Below are positions 44,601-53,571 of a stretch of 60,406 nucleotides of DNA, in pieces. Positions within the stretch are counted from its first letter, which is position 1; the number at the start of each line of letters is the position of its first letter. The notes below the pieces were generated by a model. It had not been told where the DNA came from. It worked only from the letters and a program-made list of their open reading frames with translations, and searched no databases. The DNA is from JBDRED01 sp043820025 [NCBI: Elusimicrobiota bacterium]. GTDB taxonomy: Bacteria; RUG730; JBDRED01. Made by a program: the position numbers and the translations under genes. The stretch spans positions 1-60,406 of the forward strand of contig JBDRED010000009.1 in assembly GCA_043820025.1 (NCBI GenBank), given 5' to 3'.

Positions 44601-46286
44601 TTAAATTTTCGCAAGCACCGGGTCTTCATCTACATTAAACTTCTTTACTTGCGAAAAATAAAAATGTCCTCCGGCAGCCTGCGCAATATTTGTTAAGTGA
44701 TCCGCAACCTTCTCTAAATTATTTATTATATCAATAAAAATAAGCGTGCCCTGCGCAGTGCATTGTTTGGAAACAAGCCGCGCCGCATGTTCGTTTAAAA
44801 AACTCTTATGGTCTGCGTTTACCTCTTTCTCGAGCCTTATTACATCTTCAACCAGTTTCTTCTCAAAACTATTAATAACCTGTATTGATCTTTCAAACAT
44901 TAACTCGATTTTATCATACATTGACTTAATCTCTTGAAGGGCGGTATCGCTTAATACAGCCTCTTCCCCTATTACAGCGTCAGTTTTTTCCGCAATATTT
45001 ACCGCATGATCGGATATGCGCTCAATATCATTTATTGAATGCAGGTACACCGGCAGTTGAGACGATAACTCCTCAGTAAGCGTGTCTGTCGAAATCTTTG
45101 CAATATAGAATGTAATATCTCGCTGAATATGATCAATAGCGTCTTCCTGTGTAATTACATGGTGCACAGACTGCTTATCCCTGTTAAAGAATCCGTCAAC
45201 AGCAGTCTTTAAAACCTTTCTTGACATCTTAGCCATCTCTGCTATCTCCTTCTTTGTGCTCTCTAACGCTACTGCGGGCGTATTCAAAAGACTGTCCTGA
45301 AGATATTTCATATCTATTGAAACATATGTTTCCTCTCCCGGAATAAGTTTTTTAATAATTACTATTATTATGCCGACTAACGGTAAAAAAACCACTGCGT
45401 TTATTATATTAAAAAATGTATGCGCGTTCGCAATATACCTTGCGATATTTTCCGTTGTTATAATCTTTCCGGGAGTAACAAACATAATAAATTTCTCATA
45501 AACCCCGAAATATATTAAAAACCCAAAATATATACTGCCAAGAATATTAAATAATGAATGGAAACACGCCATGCGCCTTGCAGAAACAGTTCCGCCTATA
45601 CTGGCAAGCCACGCAGTAACTGTAGTTCCAATATTTGTCCCTAATAATATATATAAAGCAGACTTAAAATCAATCAAACCGCCAATTGCGAGAGCAATAA
45701 GAAGACCTATTGAAGCGCTGCTTGACTGGATTACAACGGTAAAAAGCGCGCCTATAAGTATTGCCAATAATCCGTTTTTACTAATAAGCACAAAAAAATC
45801 TGTAACAGCAGGTATATCCCGCAGAGGTTTTACAACATCAGACATTGTTGATAAACCTAAAAATATTATTCCCAGAGCTAAGATAACCTCTCCCCAAAAT
45901 TTCACCTTTCTCCTGCGCGCAATCAGCATAATGAGCATACCTATTCCTATTCCCGGAAGAGCGTATTTTGAAATTTTAAACGCAATAATTTGAGCCGTTA
46001 TAGTAGTTCCTATATTCGCGCCTATGACAACGCTTGCCGCCTGCACCAGGTTAATAATTCCGGCGTTTATCAGGCCGATTAATATTACGGTTGTAACGCT
46101 GCTGCTCTGAACAATACTTGTCACAAAAGCGCCTAACGACACTCCCATAAGTTTATTATCTGTCAAAGAACGCAGCATTCTTCTTATACGAAGACTCCCT
46201 ATCTTTTGCAAGCCTTCTGATAAGAACTTCATTCCAAAAATAAACAGACCCAGGCCGCCTATAACGCCAAAAATTATTTTTTCCAT
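44601..46286 (-). CDS. Na/Pi cotransporter family protein with PhoU-like domain
   Basis: The 561-residue protein has eight or more membrane helices and the two inverted QSSS repeats of the family: SIVQSSSVTTVILIGLINAG and VIQSSSASIGLLIALAIGG. Residues about 340-550 are a soluble PhoU-like helical domain (MAKMSRKVLKTAVDGFF, SINDIERISDHAVNIAEKT, NNLEKVADHLTNIAQAAGG). Such NptA/YjbB-type proteins move phosphate with sodium. A palindrome-bearing promoter lies 70-100 bases upstream. Confidence 0.93.
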   Translation of the reverse strand: MEKIIFGVIGGLGLFIFGMKFLSEGLQKIGSLRIRRMLRSLTDNKLMGVSLGAFVTSIVQSSSVTTVILIGLINAGIINLVQAASVVIGANIGTTITAQIIAFKISKYALPGIGIGMLIMLIARRRKVKFWGEVILALGIIFLGLSTMSDVVKPLRDIPAVTDFFVLISKNGLLAILIGALFTVVIQSSSASIGLLIALAIGGLIDFKSALYILLGTNIGTTVTAWLASIGGTVSARRMACFHSLFNILGSIYFGFLIYFGVYEKFIMFVTPGKIITTENIARYIANAHTFFNIINAVVFLPLVGIIIVIIKKLIPGEETYVSIDMKYLQDSLLNTPAVALESTKKEIAEMAKMSRKVLKTAVDGFFNRDKQSVHHVITQEDAIDHIQRDITFYIAKISTDTLTEELSSQLPVYLHSINDIERISDHAVNIAEKTDAVIGEEAVLSDTALQEIKSMYDKIELMFERSIQVINSFEKKLVEDVIRLEKEVNADHKSFLNEHAARLVSKQCTAQGTLIFIDIINNLEKVADHLTNIAQAAGGHFYFSQVKKFNVDEDPVLAKI

Positions 46287-46358
46287 AAGCTCTCCTTAAA
46301 AATTGTTTTTATATCATCGCCAAAGATTGTTAGGCAGGATTCCGAAACATGTCTATTA

Positions 46359-46386
46359 ATTATACTTTTTGAGCTCAAATAGGCAA
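46359..46386 (-). promoter_or_regulatory. Promoter of the Na/Pi gene with palindromic spacer
   Basis: On the minus strand -35 TTGCCT (46381-46386) and -10 TATAAT (46359-46364) are 16 bases apart. Between them is the perfect 12-base palindrome TTTGAGCTCAAA (46368-46379), well placed for a repressor. Confidence 0.55.
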
Positions 46387-46395
46387 TGCTTTTTT

Positions 46396-46436
46396 AAATA
46401 AAAAAGCCCCGGACGCCTTTAAAGGCAGCCGGGGCT
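46396..46436 (-). terminator. Rho-independent terminator of the basic protein gene
   Basis: AGCCCCGG (46405-46412) pairs with CCGGGGCT (46429-46436), with the inner pairing GCC/GGC, and a T run follows on the minus strand. It lies 22 bases after the stop of the histone-like gene. Confidence 0.9.
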
Positions 46437-46457
46437 ATTTGAATCGTTAAGAATTTA

Positions 46458-46781
46458 CTATCTCTTTTTTTTCTTAACCGCTTTTTTCTTCTTCACAACT
46501 TTCTTCTTCGCAGCCTTTTTCTTCTTTACAACTTTCTTCTTAGCAGCCTTTTTCTTTCTTCCGCCGCGAACCATCTTTGTTCTGGAAATGTCTCCCTCTT
46601 TGTCAATGTAATAAAGAAAGCCATCTTCTCTCTTTACTCCAACCTTTTGAACCTTTGCTGCTCCGCCACCCTTCTTTCCACCGCGAGCCATCTTAGCTCT
46701 TGAAATATCTCCCTGTTTATCTAGATAATACAGGAAACCTTTTTCCCGGCGAATACCGGCTTTTGCGACTTTTTGTCCCAT
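46458..46781 (-). CDS. Histone-H1-like basic protein with duplicated GFLYYID motif
   Basis: The ATG at 46781 is preceded by GGAGG and is preferred to one nine bases earlier. The 107-residue protein has two copies of a 30-residue unit: KAGIRREKGFLYYLDKQGD followed by ISRAKMARGG (about residues 8-36), and KVGVKREDGFLYYIDKEGD followed by ISRTKMVRGG (about 46-72). The last 35 residues are a Lys/Ala/Val tail (KKKAAKKKVVKKKK) like chlamydial and eukaryotic H1 tails. I infer a DNA- or RNA-binding nucleoid protein. The GFLYYID unit seems to be a small motif of candidate-phylum genomes with no assigned function. A strong terminator follows, suggesting high expression. Confidence 0.8.
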   Translation of the reverse strand: MGQKVAKAGIRREKGFLYYLDKQGDISRAKMARGGKKGGGAAKVQKVGVKREDGFLYYIDKEGDISRTKMVRGGRKKKAAKKKVVKKKKAAKKKVVKKKKAVKKKKR

Positions 46782-46811
46782 GCAACGCACCTCCTTGATT
46801 TACGGTTAATT

Positions 46812-46902
46812 CGGAGAGGGAGAGATTCGAACTCTCGCTAGATCTTAACGACCTACTACAGGTTTAGCAAACCCGCCCCTTCAGCCACTTGGGTACCTCT
46901 CC
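46812..46902 (-). tRNA. tRNA-Ser (GCT)
   Basis: A class II tRNA of 91 bases with acceptor GGAGAGG/CCTCTCC, anticodon loop TTGCTAA, a long extra arm and T loop TTCGAAT. The discriminator is G, as expected for Ser. CCA is not encoded. It lies 30 bases upstream of the basic protein gene and may share its transcript. Confidence 0.95.
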
Positions 46903-46964
46903 TCACTCGTGAAACAATTATATGTAAGCTTATCTTAAAATGCAAGCATTTCTTATAAATATTT

Positions 46965-49568
46965 TTATTTTTTTCTCTTAGAAAATTTGAATTTATTCTT
47001 GTCTGCGCCTATCTCAATCTGATCTCCATCCTGTATTTCTCCTCGGAGAATCATTAAAGCAAGGGCGTCCTGGATGTTTTTTTGTATAGTCCTTTTTAGC
47101 GGCCGCGCGCCAAACGCGGGGTTATATCCAAGCGTAGTAATCAGGAGTTTTGCCTCTGAGGCAACGATAATTTGAATTTTATTTACGTCTAACAGTTTTT
47201 GAAGCTGCGCTATTTGTATATCCACAATCTTTAAGAGTTCTTCCTTTGTTAGAGGATGAAACAGCACAACCTCGTCAATACGATTAAGAAATTCCGGCCT
47301 AAAGAATTTATTTAATAAATCCCACGCAGCTATTTTCTCGTCCTCCAGCTCCTTCTTTTTTTTCTTTTCAAATCCTATGGGGTTAACTTCTTTATTCGAC
47401 CCAAGATTTGAAGTCATAATTATAATACAGTTTTTAAAGTCTACTGTTCTGCCTTGGCCATCGGTTAGACGGCCGTCGTCCAATAACTGTAACAGCACAT
47501 TAAAAACATCGTGATGCGCCTTTTCTATTTCATCGAATAGAATTACCGAATATGGCCGCCTTCTCACCGCTTCTGTCAGCTGTCCGCCTTCTTCATAACC
47601 AACATACCCGGGAGGCGCGCCTATCAGCCTTGCAACAGCGTGTTTCTCCATATACTCAGACATATCCACTCTAAGCATAGCCTTTTCATCGTCGAATAAA
47701 AATTCCGCTAATGCCCTCGCAAGTTCTGTTTTACCAACACCTGTAGGCCCCATAAAAATAAATGAGCCTATCGGCCTGTCAACGCTCTGCACTCCTGCCC
47801 TGGAACGCCTAATCGCGTTTGAAACTACTGTCACAGCATCGTCCTGGCCTATAAGCCTTCTTCTTATATTCTCTTCCATGGCCACTAATTTATGTTTTTC
47901 TTTTTCAAGCATCTTTGAAACAGGTATGCCTGTCCACTTTGAAACTATTTCGGCAATATCTTCATCGTCAATAGATTCCTTTAGCATTGCTTCTTTGCTT
48001 TGAGCCTTTTCAAGCTTGCCGGTTTCCTCGTCTAATATTTTATTCAGCGCTACTATTTTACCATACCTTATTTCAGCTACCTTTTCTAAATTCCCTTCCC
48101 GTTCAGCAGTCATCTCCTCTAGTTTTGCGTCTTCAATCTGTTTTCTTGTATCCCGAATTTTTGTAATACAATCTTTTTCCTTTTGCCATCTGGCCCTCAG
48201 CGCATCCCTGTCTGCTTTATAATTAGCGATTGTTTTTTCGAGATTTACCAGCTTATCCTTAATATTATCATCAGATTCTTTCTTCAGCGCCTCTCTTTCC
48301 ACCTCAAGCTGTCTTACCTTTCTTTCTAATTGGTCAATCTCAAGAGGCATGCTGTCTATCTCCATACGAAGCTTTGACGCGGCCTCGTCAATTAAATCAA
48401 TCGCCTTATCCGGAAGAAATCTGTCATTAATATATCTATGTGAAAGATTAGCTGCGGCTACGATAGCGGAATCCTTTATTTTTATACCATGGTGCACCTC
48501 ATACTTTTCCTTTATTCCGCGCAGTATTGCTATTGTGTCTTCCACAGACGGCTCTCCAATTAAAACAGGCTGAAAACGCCTTTCCAATGCCGCATCCTTC
48601 TCAATATATTTGCGGTATTCATTTAGAGTCGTGGCGCCAATACACCTCAACTCCCCGCGAGCTAACGCAGGCTTAAGCATATTCGACGCGTCAATAGCTC
48701 CTTCCGCTGCGCCGGCGCCGATTAATGTATGAAGCTCGTCAATGAATAGGACTATCTCCCCTGCGCTCTTCTCAACTTCCTTTATTACGGCCTTGAGCCT
48801 GTCTTCAAACTCCCCTCTGAATTTCGCGCCTGCTATTAAAGCGCCAAGATCTAAACTAATAACCTTTTTATTCTTAAGCGATTCAGGCGCATCGCCGCTC
48901 ACTATCCTCTGAGCCAAGCCTTCCGCAATCGCAGTCTTTCCCACGCCCGGTTCTCCTATAAGAACAGGATTATTCTTAGTCCGCCTTGAAAGAACCTGCA
49001 TAACACGCCTTATCTCTTCATCTCTTCCAATCACAGGATCCAGCTTTCCATCCTTGGCGAGCTTTGTGAGATTCCTGCTGTATTTTTCTAAAACCTGATA
49101 CTTATTCTCAGGGTTTTGATCAGTAACATTTTGATTGCCTCTAATATCAACAAGAGCCTGATAAATCGATTCTCTATTTACGTTAAATTTGAGCAGGAAA
49201 TCCTGCAGCATACTATTGCGTTCCTCGCTCATAGCTATCAATAAATGTTCAGTAGAAACATATTCGTCCTTCAACCGTCCCGCTTCCTTTATGGACGTTT
49301 TAAGCGTCTGATCAAAACGCGGAGTTACATAAAGCTGAACAGCGCCTGTAACTTTTTGTCTATTATTTATATTGGCTTCAACAGCGCGGATAAGCGCGCC
49401 TGCGTCTACTCCTAATTTTTGCAGTATTGGCACAACTATACCCTCGCTTTGTCTAAGCAGAGCCAAGAGCAAATGTTCGACATCAACCTGTTGTTGATCA
49501 AGATTTTGCGCAATACTTTGCGCTTCCTGTAATGCTTCCTGCGCTTTAATTGTGAATTTATCAAACAT
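46965..49568 (-). CDS. clpB: Disaggregase ClpB
   Basis: The 867-residue protein has the N-terminal Clp repeat domain ([23 protein letters not shown]), a first AAA+ module (Walker [17 protein letters not shown]), the long coiled-coil middle domain (residues about 400-530) and a second AAA+ module (Walker [19 protein letters not shown], then [18 protein letters not shown]). The middle domain length distinguishes it from ClpA and ClpC. It rescues aggregated proteins together with DnaK. No CIRCE element was seen upstream. Confidence 0.97.
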   Translation of the reverse strand: MFDKFTIKAQEALQEAQSIAQNLDQQQVDVEHLLLALLRQSEGIVVPILQKLGVDAGALIRAVEANINNRQKVTGAVQLYVTPRFDQTLKTSIKEAGRLKDEYVSTEHLLIAMSEERNSMLQDFLLKFNVNRESIYQALVDIRGNQNVTDQNPENKYQVLEKYSRNLTKLAKDGKLDPVIGRDEEIRRVMQVLSRRTKNNPVLIGEPGVGKTAIAEGLAQRIVSGDAPESLKNKKVISLDLGALIAGAKFRGEFEDRLKAVIKEVEKSAGEIVLFIDELHTLIGAGAAEGAIDASNMLKPALARGELRCIGATTLNEYRKYIEKDAALERRFQPVLIGEPSVEDTIAILRGIKEKYEVHHGIKIKDSAIVAAANLSHRYINDRFLPDKAIDLIDEAASKLRMEIDSMPLEIDQLERKVRQLEVEREALKKESDDNIKDKLVNLEKTIANYKADRDALRARWQKEKDCITKIRDTRKQIEDAKLEEMTAEREGNLEKVAEIRYGKIVALNKILDEETGKLEKAQSKEAMLKESIDDEDIAEIVSKWTGIPVSKMLEKEKHKLVAMEENIRRRLIGQDDAVTVVSNAIRRSRAGVQSVDRPIGSFIFMGPTGVGKTELARALAEFLFDDEKAMLRVDMSEYMEKHAVARLIGAPPGYVGYEEGGQLTEAVRRRPYSVILFDEIEKAHHDVFNVLLQLLDDGRLTDGQGRTVDFKNCIIIMTSNLGSNKEVNPIGFEKKKKKELEDEKIAAWDLLNKFFRPEFLNRIDEVVLFHPLTKEELLKIVDIQIAQLQKLLDVNKIQIIVASEAKLLITTLGYNPAFGARPLKRTIQKNIQDALALMILRGEIQDGDQIEIGADKNKFKFSKRKK

Positions 49569-49651
49569 AATACACCTCTTTCTCCCGGAGGAAACCTATG
49601 TGTCCGCCTAAACAATGGGAAGTGTTTTTTATTCCGGATTCTGTTTCATAG

Positions 49652-49679
49652 GGGACAGACCCTATACAGGGACAGACCC
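49652..49679. repeat. Two direct copies of GGGACAGACCC
   Basis: The 11-base word GGGACAGACCC occurs at 49652-49662 and 49669-49679 in the gap upstream of clpB. It is the same word as the left arm of the inverted repeat at 31783. Here the copies are direct rather than inverted. Confidence 0.75.
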
Positions 49680-49715
49680 GGCGCCCGGCTTTTTTGATCT
49701 CATGTATTCTGTATT

Positions 49716-50081
49716 TTAATCTTTTTTTATTTCGATTCCCAGGGGTTTAAGCTTTTGTTCCATCCTGCTGAAAAACTCTGCTTTATTCGGAGGAGTTATA
49801 ACAATCTGTTTACGTCCTTTTCTTGGAATAGCTAATCCAATAGTAATTGCTCTGTTCAGCCTCCAATTTTGCCACTTACTCTTTAAAAACCATGCTTTAG
49901 TGCCCTGCCTTATCCATGACACTTCATTGTATTTTATTGTAAGCGCCCTTATACCAAATATTCTCATTTGAATCTCATTATCTGATAAAGAATATTTCGC
50001 AGTGGATATTCCCAACATTAAAACTATAGGGCCAAACACCACTAAAAAGAATAGTAAGCCTGTTGCTATTAATTGTTCCAT
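49716..50081 (-). CDS. Membrane-anchored protein with PH-like domain
   Basis: The ATG at 50081 has GGAGG six bases upstream; a longer frame to 50126 is unlikely. The 121-residue product has one N-terminal membrane helix (about residues 3-25) followed by strands KYSLSDNEIQMRIFGIRALTIKY, NRAITIGLAIPRKG and KQIVITPPNKAEFFSRMEQKL. This pattern, ending in NKAEFxxxL, resembles the bacterial PH (DUF304/YdbT) domain. No function is known. It lies between the response regulator gene and clpB. Confidence 0.65.
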   Translation of the reverse strand: MEQLIATGLLFFLVVFGPIVLMLGISTAKYSLSDNEIQMRIFGIRALTIKYNEVSWIRQGTKAWFLKSKWQNWRLNRAITIGLAIPRKGRKQIVITPPNKAEFFSRMEQKLKPLGIEIKKD

Positions 50082-50180
50082 CTTAATCCTCCAATTTAAT
50101 GGTAATAATATTATATTTAAAACCAAAAATCCAAATTTTCAAAATATATTATTTTAAACAAAGCGTCTAATAATAAATTT

Positions 50181-50732
50181 TTACAGTATGTCTAAACTCG
50201 GGAGTTTTATTTTTAATTTATTGATCTCTGTTATAGCGTCTTCAGAAAGAATTGTCTTCATGTAATCCACTATTTCCGACGGCTTAATAAACGCGTTTGA
50301 GTTTCTTCTAAACACGTAATGAATTTCCCTAAGCGCGCGCTCTGAAAAAACCGCTTTTATAACATTCTCCCGAGTTAACGCCTTGGTTTTATCGAGTGAT
50401 TCATCAATCTTTCGCTGAATCGCTTCTAAGGAAAACGGCTTCATTATAAATCCGGTAGCTCCCATCCACCTAGCGCTGTCGTCAGTAATACCCTTTAGCT
50501 TGCCGGACATAAGTATAGTATTAAACATACGAACCTCTTTTAAAATATCCAGGCCTGATGTGTCGGGCAGATCCAGATCAAGCAGCACAACATCCGGTTT
50601 TATCTTCTCAATCCATTCCAATCCTTCATTACCGGTATAAGATTTATAAACCTCGTACTCCTTTTTGTCAAAATACTCGGCCAGCATATCGCAAAGGTCT
50701 TTCTCATCGTCAATAATTATCATTTTACGCAT
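50181..50732 (-). CDS. Orphan response regulator with helical C-terminal domain
   Basis: The 183-residue protein has a REC domain (residues 1-122): acidic pocket D8/D9, phosphoacceptor D52 in VVLLDLDLPD, S76 in ILMSGK and K98 in FIMKPFS. The last 60 residues (ALREIHYVFRRNSNAFIKPSEIVDYMKTILSEDAITEI) do not look like a winged helix, LuxR HTH or GGDEF domain, so output is unclear, perhaps protein-protein. No histidine kinase is encoded in the window. The start is preceded by AGGAGGAG. Confidence 0.85.
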   Translation of the reverse strand: MRKMIIIDDEKDLCDMLAEYFDKKEYEVYKSYTGNEGLEWIEKIKPDVVLLDLDLPDTSGLDILKEVRMFNTILMSGKLKGITDDSARWMGATGFIMKPFSLEAIQRKIDESLDKTKALTRENVIKAVFSERALREIHYVFRRNSNAFIKPSEIVDYMKTILSEDAITEINKLKIKLPSLDIL

Positions 50733-51029
50733 GCGCTCTCCTCCTGATTTTTTAACTTAAAAATCATCAATGATTCTATCTATGTTTATCAAAAATAATA
50801 GTCGTTGTCTATAATAATATTCAAAATACAAAGGGATTAGTCAACCCATACGGCACCCCCTGTAAAATTGTTAACATTATACTTAAACTAAAAACCAATA
50901 TTTGAATTTAATATTTTTTCTCCGCTTCGGAGCTGAGTAGAGATAAATTCGGCCTGCGCGCGAAAAGGTAATTTATTGACGCTATAATCCAATTTGGACA
51001 AGTTTACAATTCTTAATAATATATTTTAT
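50733..51029. other. Non-coding gap upstream of the response regulator
   Basis: About 297 bases without a supported gene. A possible minus-strand promoter for the response regulator is TTGACT (50839-50844) with TATTAT (50814-50819) 19 bases away, or AATATT at 17 bases. The part next to the radical SAM stop is AT-rich and contains a small TCCG/CGGA hairpin near 50923. Nothing else is recognisable. Confidence 0.4.
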
Positions 51030-52028
51030 TTAAAATAAGGTTAGCTCCGGTTCTCCGGACTTAGGCGGCTCTGTCTCAATATGCTCGGACTCGGTATTAT
51101 TCATTGTAATATTCTCAATATATTTTGATCCTTGAATAATATTTTTTTCGCTCATTACATTTTCCAGCATACTTTCCAAACCTTCTTGATCTCCGACCCA
51201 CGAAGGCGCAACTAAGATATCCCTTGAACAGCTTGCTCCAAGTCTCTGCACCACAGTTCCGGGCCATAACTCAGACAAAAACTCAGCCAATATATCAACA
51301 TACACTTCTATATCAAGCGGCATGTACTGTCCCTGTTTATAAATATCCTCAAGCATTGTGTTTTTTACTATATGCATAGGATGAATTTTTATCCCGTCTA
51401 TCTTTAAATCCGCCATCTTTTTTGCTGTCTCAAGCATCATACGCCTTGTTTCTCCGGGCAAGCCGATAATTGTGTGAACACAAACTTTTATTCCTTTATT
51501 TTTTGTCATTTCGTAAGCGCGCAAAAAATCATCGTATGTGTGGCCGCGGTTAATATACTGGAGAGTTAAATCATGCACGCTCTGCAGTCCATATTCTATC
51601 CACACATCATAATCGTTTTTATACTCGCATATAAGATCCAGCACATTCTCGTCAACGCAGTCAGGCCGCGTTGCTATAGCAATGCCTACAATGTCATCAA
51701 ATATTCGGACCGCAGTATATGTCCTTCTTAAAACTTTTAGCGGCGCGTATGTATTCGAATAAGCCTGAAAATAGAGAAAGAATTTTTTCGCTTCAAAACG
51801 CCTTCGCGCTATTGCCATACCCTGCTCAATCTGTACCTCAATAGGAGAAATTTCTTCGCCCTTTGACTGATGAATAAAAGCCCTGTTATCGCAGTATATA
51901 CAGCCGCCTGTGCTCTTTGTGCCGTCTCTATTAGGGCATGTAAACCCTGCGTCAACACTAACTCTTTGCACGCGCAGGCCGAATTTATCACGCAGGTATT
52001 TTGAAAATTTATTGTATTTTGAAAGCAT
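51030..52028 (-). CDS. Radical SAM protein, TIGR01212/YhcC family
   Basis: The 332-residue protein begins KYLRDKFGLRVQRVSVDAGFTCPNRDG and has the cluster cysteines in TCPNRDGTKSTGGCIYC, the exact arrangement of the YhcC-like radical SAM family. Later segments FFLYFQAYSNTYAPL, ATRPDCVDENVL, EYGLQSVHDLTLQYINRGHTY and VCVHTIIGLPGE complete the SAM barrel. The reaction of this family is not established. The C-terminal 30 residues (HIETEPPKSGEPELTLF) are polar and unusual. It is 32 bases after the frameshifted glycosyltransferase gene. Confidence 0.9.
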   Translation of the reverse strand: MLSKYNKFSKYLRDKFGLRVQRVSVDAGFTCPNRDGTKSTGGCIYCDNRAFIHQSKGEEISPIEVQIEQGMAIARRRFEAKKFFLYFQAYSNTYAPLKVLRRTYTAVRIFDDIVGIAIATRPDCVDENVLDLICEYKNDYDVWIEYGLQSVHDLTLQYINRGHTYDDFLRAYEMTKNKGIKVCVHTIIGLPGETRRMMLETAKKMADLKIDGIKIHPMHIVKNTMLEDIYKQGQYMPLDIEVYVDILAEFLSELWPGTVVQRLGASCSRDILVAPSWVGDQEGLESMLENVMSEKNIIQGSKYIENITMNNTESEHIETEPPKSGEPELTLF

Positions 52029-52060
52029 ATATATCCTTTGCGGCTTGTGGATCCGGATAC

Positions 52061-53157
52061 TTAACCTAACTGCATTATTTCATCAACCTTATCCATAACA
52101 GCGTCTACTGAAATATCGTTTATATTATCCGTTGCGGATTGTATGTATAAATTATTCCTGCCAATAGGATTCCACCTTGCGGCAAATGTAGGGCCGAACA
52201 GGCCTATTGTACTGCTCCTGACAGCCGCGGCAATATGCAGAATACCTGTGTCATTTGATATGCATAAATCGGCTTTTTTTAAAAAACTTGCCAGATGCCT
52301 TAGTCCAAACTGAGGCAGATACATAAATCTGTCCTTTGCTAAATTTTTGCATTCTTCCATAATGGCTGATTCCCCCGGCCCGCAGGATATCAAAATTTTC
52401 AAATTTTCCTTATCCAATATTTTTTTTCCAAGCGCCGCAAAATTTTTACAGCCCATCTGTTTTGCGCCTTGCCTGCGCCCAAATGCATTATTATAACTTT
52501 GTCTTTGCTGTTTATATTATTATTTTTATAATAATCTTCATAAAAACATTCCTCATCTTTTGTGAGAATCATACGTTCGGATAGATCATTGCATACAGCT
52601 TTAAAAAAAGCCGCGTATTCGCATTTAATTAATATATCATGCTGTTTGAAATTTATTGGAATCATCAAGTTAAACAGCCTTGTGATTTTAGGCTCAAACC
52701 GAACTGCAAGATCCCTTGCTCCAATCACATACCGCGCATTAGAAAAATACGCAAAAAGTCCGCTCGTCAAAGAAAACGATATTGAATCAATCACGATTGC
52801 GGCATCGTATCTCCTGCTCCTGATTTTTTTAATAAATTTCAACAATCCAAATACCTTTAACTTCTTTTTATCATACACATATATTTCATCGATATCAGGA
52901 TTATTTATAAGAACAGCGCAATGAAGAGGCCTTACAACAACACCCAGCTCTCCTCCCGCGCCTATTAATTCTTTTAACGCTTTTATCATTGGCGTGGCTA
53001 ACAGCATATCTCCTGTTTCATTGTGAGGATAAACAATGAGAATTCTTCTTATTGTTGAATTTCTAATCTCTTCAGCTGATATTTGTTTTCCGGATGGAAT
53101 TAAACTTATAATTAACCTGGTTAGATATGGCCTTATCCGGGCTTCTATTTTCTTCAT
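52061..53157 (-). pseudogene. Glycosyltransferase family 9 (heptosyltransferase-like), frameshifted
   Basis: Two overlapping frames make one GT9 protein of about 365 residues. The first part (53157 to 52399) has RILIVYPHNETGDMLLATPMIKALKE and HLGAGKAQNRWAV; the second (from about 52456 to 52061) has NFAALGKKILDKENLKILIS, then CISNDTGILHIAAAV and LFGPTFAARWNPIG, the donor-binding signature. One missing base in the A5 run (plus-strand T at 52443-52447) joins them: an A6 run would read VKNFAALGK. GT9 enzymes add heptose or similar sugars to lipopolysaccharide core. The break may be real decay or a sequencing error. Confidence 0.85.
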
Positions 53158-53253
53158 AACAACACCTTAATATGATAATTTGTAATGTTAATAATATTTA
53201 TATATTCAATTTCATCTCTTATTGGGCAATACCTGAAAATTAAAAGACTGGCT

Positions 53254-53561
53254 TTAATTTAGGACTGATTTGTCGCCTGATTCCTTGACTTTATTATCCT
53301 TATTCGCTTCATCCGCAAAATTTAACTGCAGTTGAGCTACGCTGTCATTAAAAATTTGCCTTCTTCTATTGATAAATTACCTATAGTTTTTTCTCTTAGC
53401 ATTTCAAGCATATCAATACTAACCTTTGCCTGGTTAAGATTACGCTCTGTCTTGCCTGTAACCGGATTGCTTATTTTCCCCATCTGCATAAGCGCCGCCT
53501 GGCCTAACGAAAACACAAGATTAACTAAAAGCGGATTTGTTTTTTTATCCATATCAGACAT
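53254..53561 (-). pseudogene. DUF1844 protein, probable frameshift near the C-terminus
   Basis: The ATG at 53561 follows AAGGAG by six bases. The product matches DUF1844: NPLLVNLVFSLGQAALMQMGKI, NPVTGKTERNLNQAKVSIDMLEMLREKTIGNLSIEEGKF. It then stops at 53337 after LMTA. One base earlier in frame, the sequence continues NDSVAQLQLNFADEANKDNK to a stop at 53254, which fits the usual helical end. The shift lies in a T5/A5 run at 53350-53354. DUF1844 function is unknown. The gene follows gltX by ten bases. Confidence 0.75.
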
Positions 53562-53571
53562 AACACACTCC

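Noticed and set aside
53337-53360. Programmed -1 frameshift in the DUF1844 gene
   Set aside because: The site A-TTT-TTA is not a canonical X-XXY-YYZ heptamer and DUF1844 is not known for frameshifting. A lost base is simpler.
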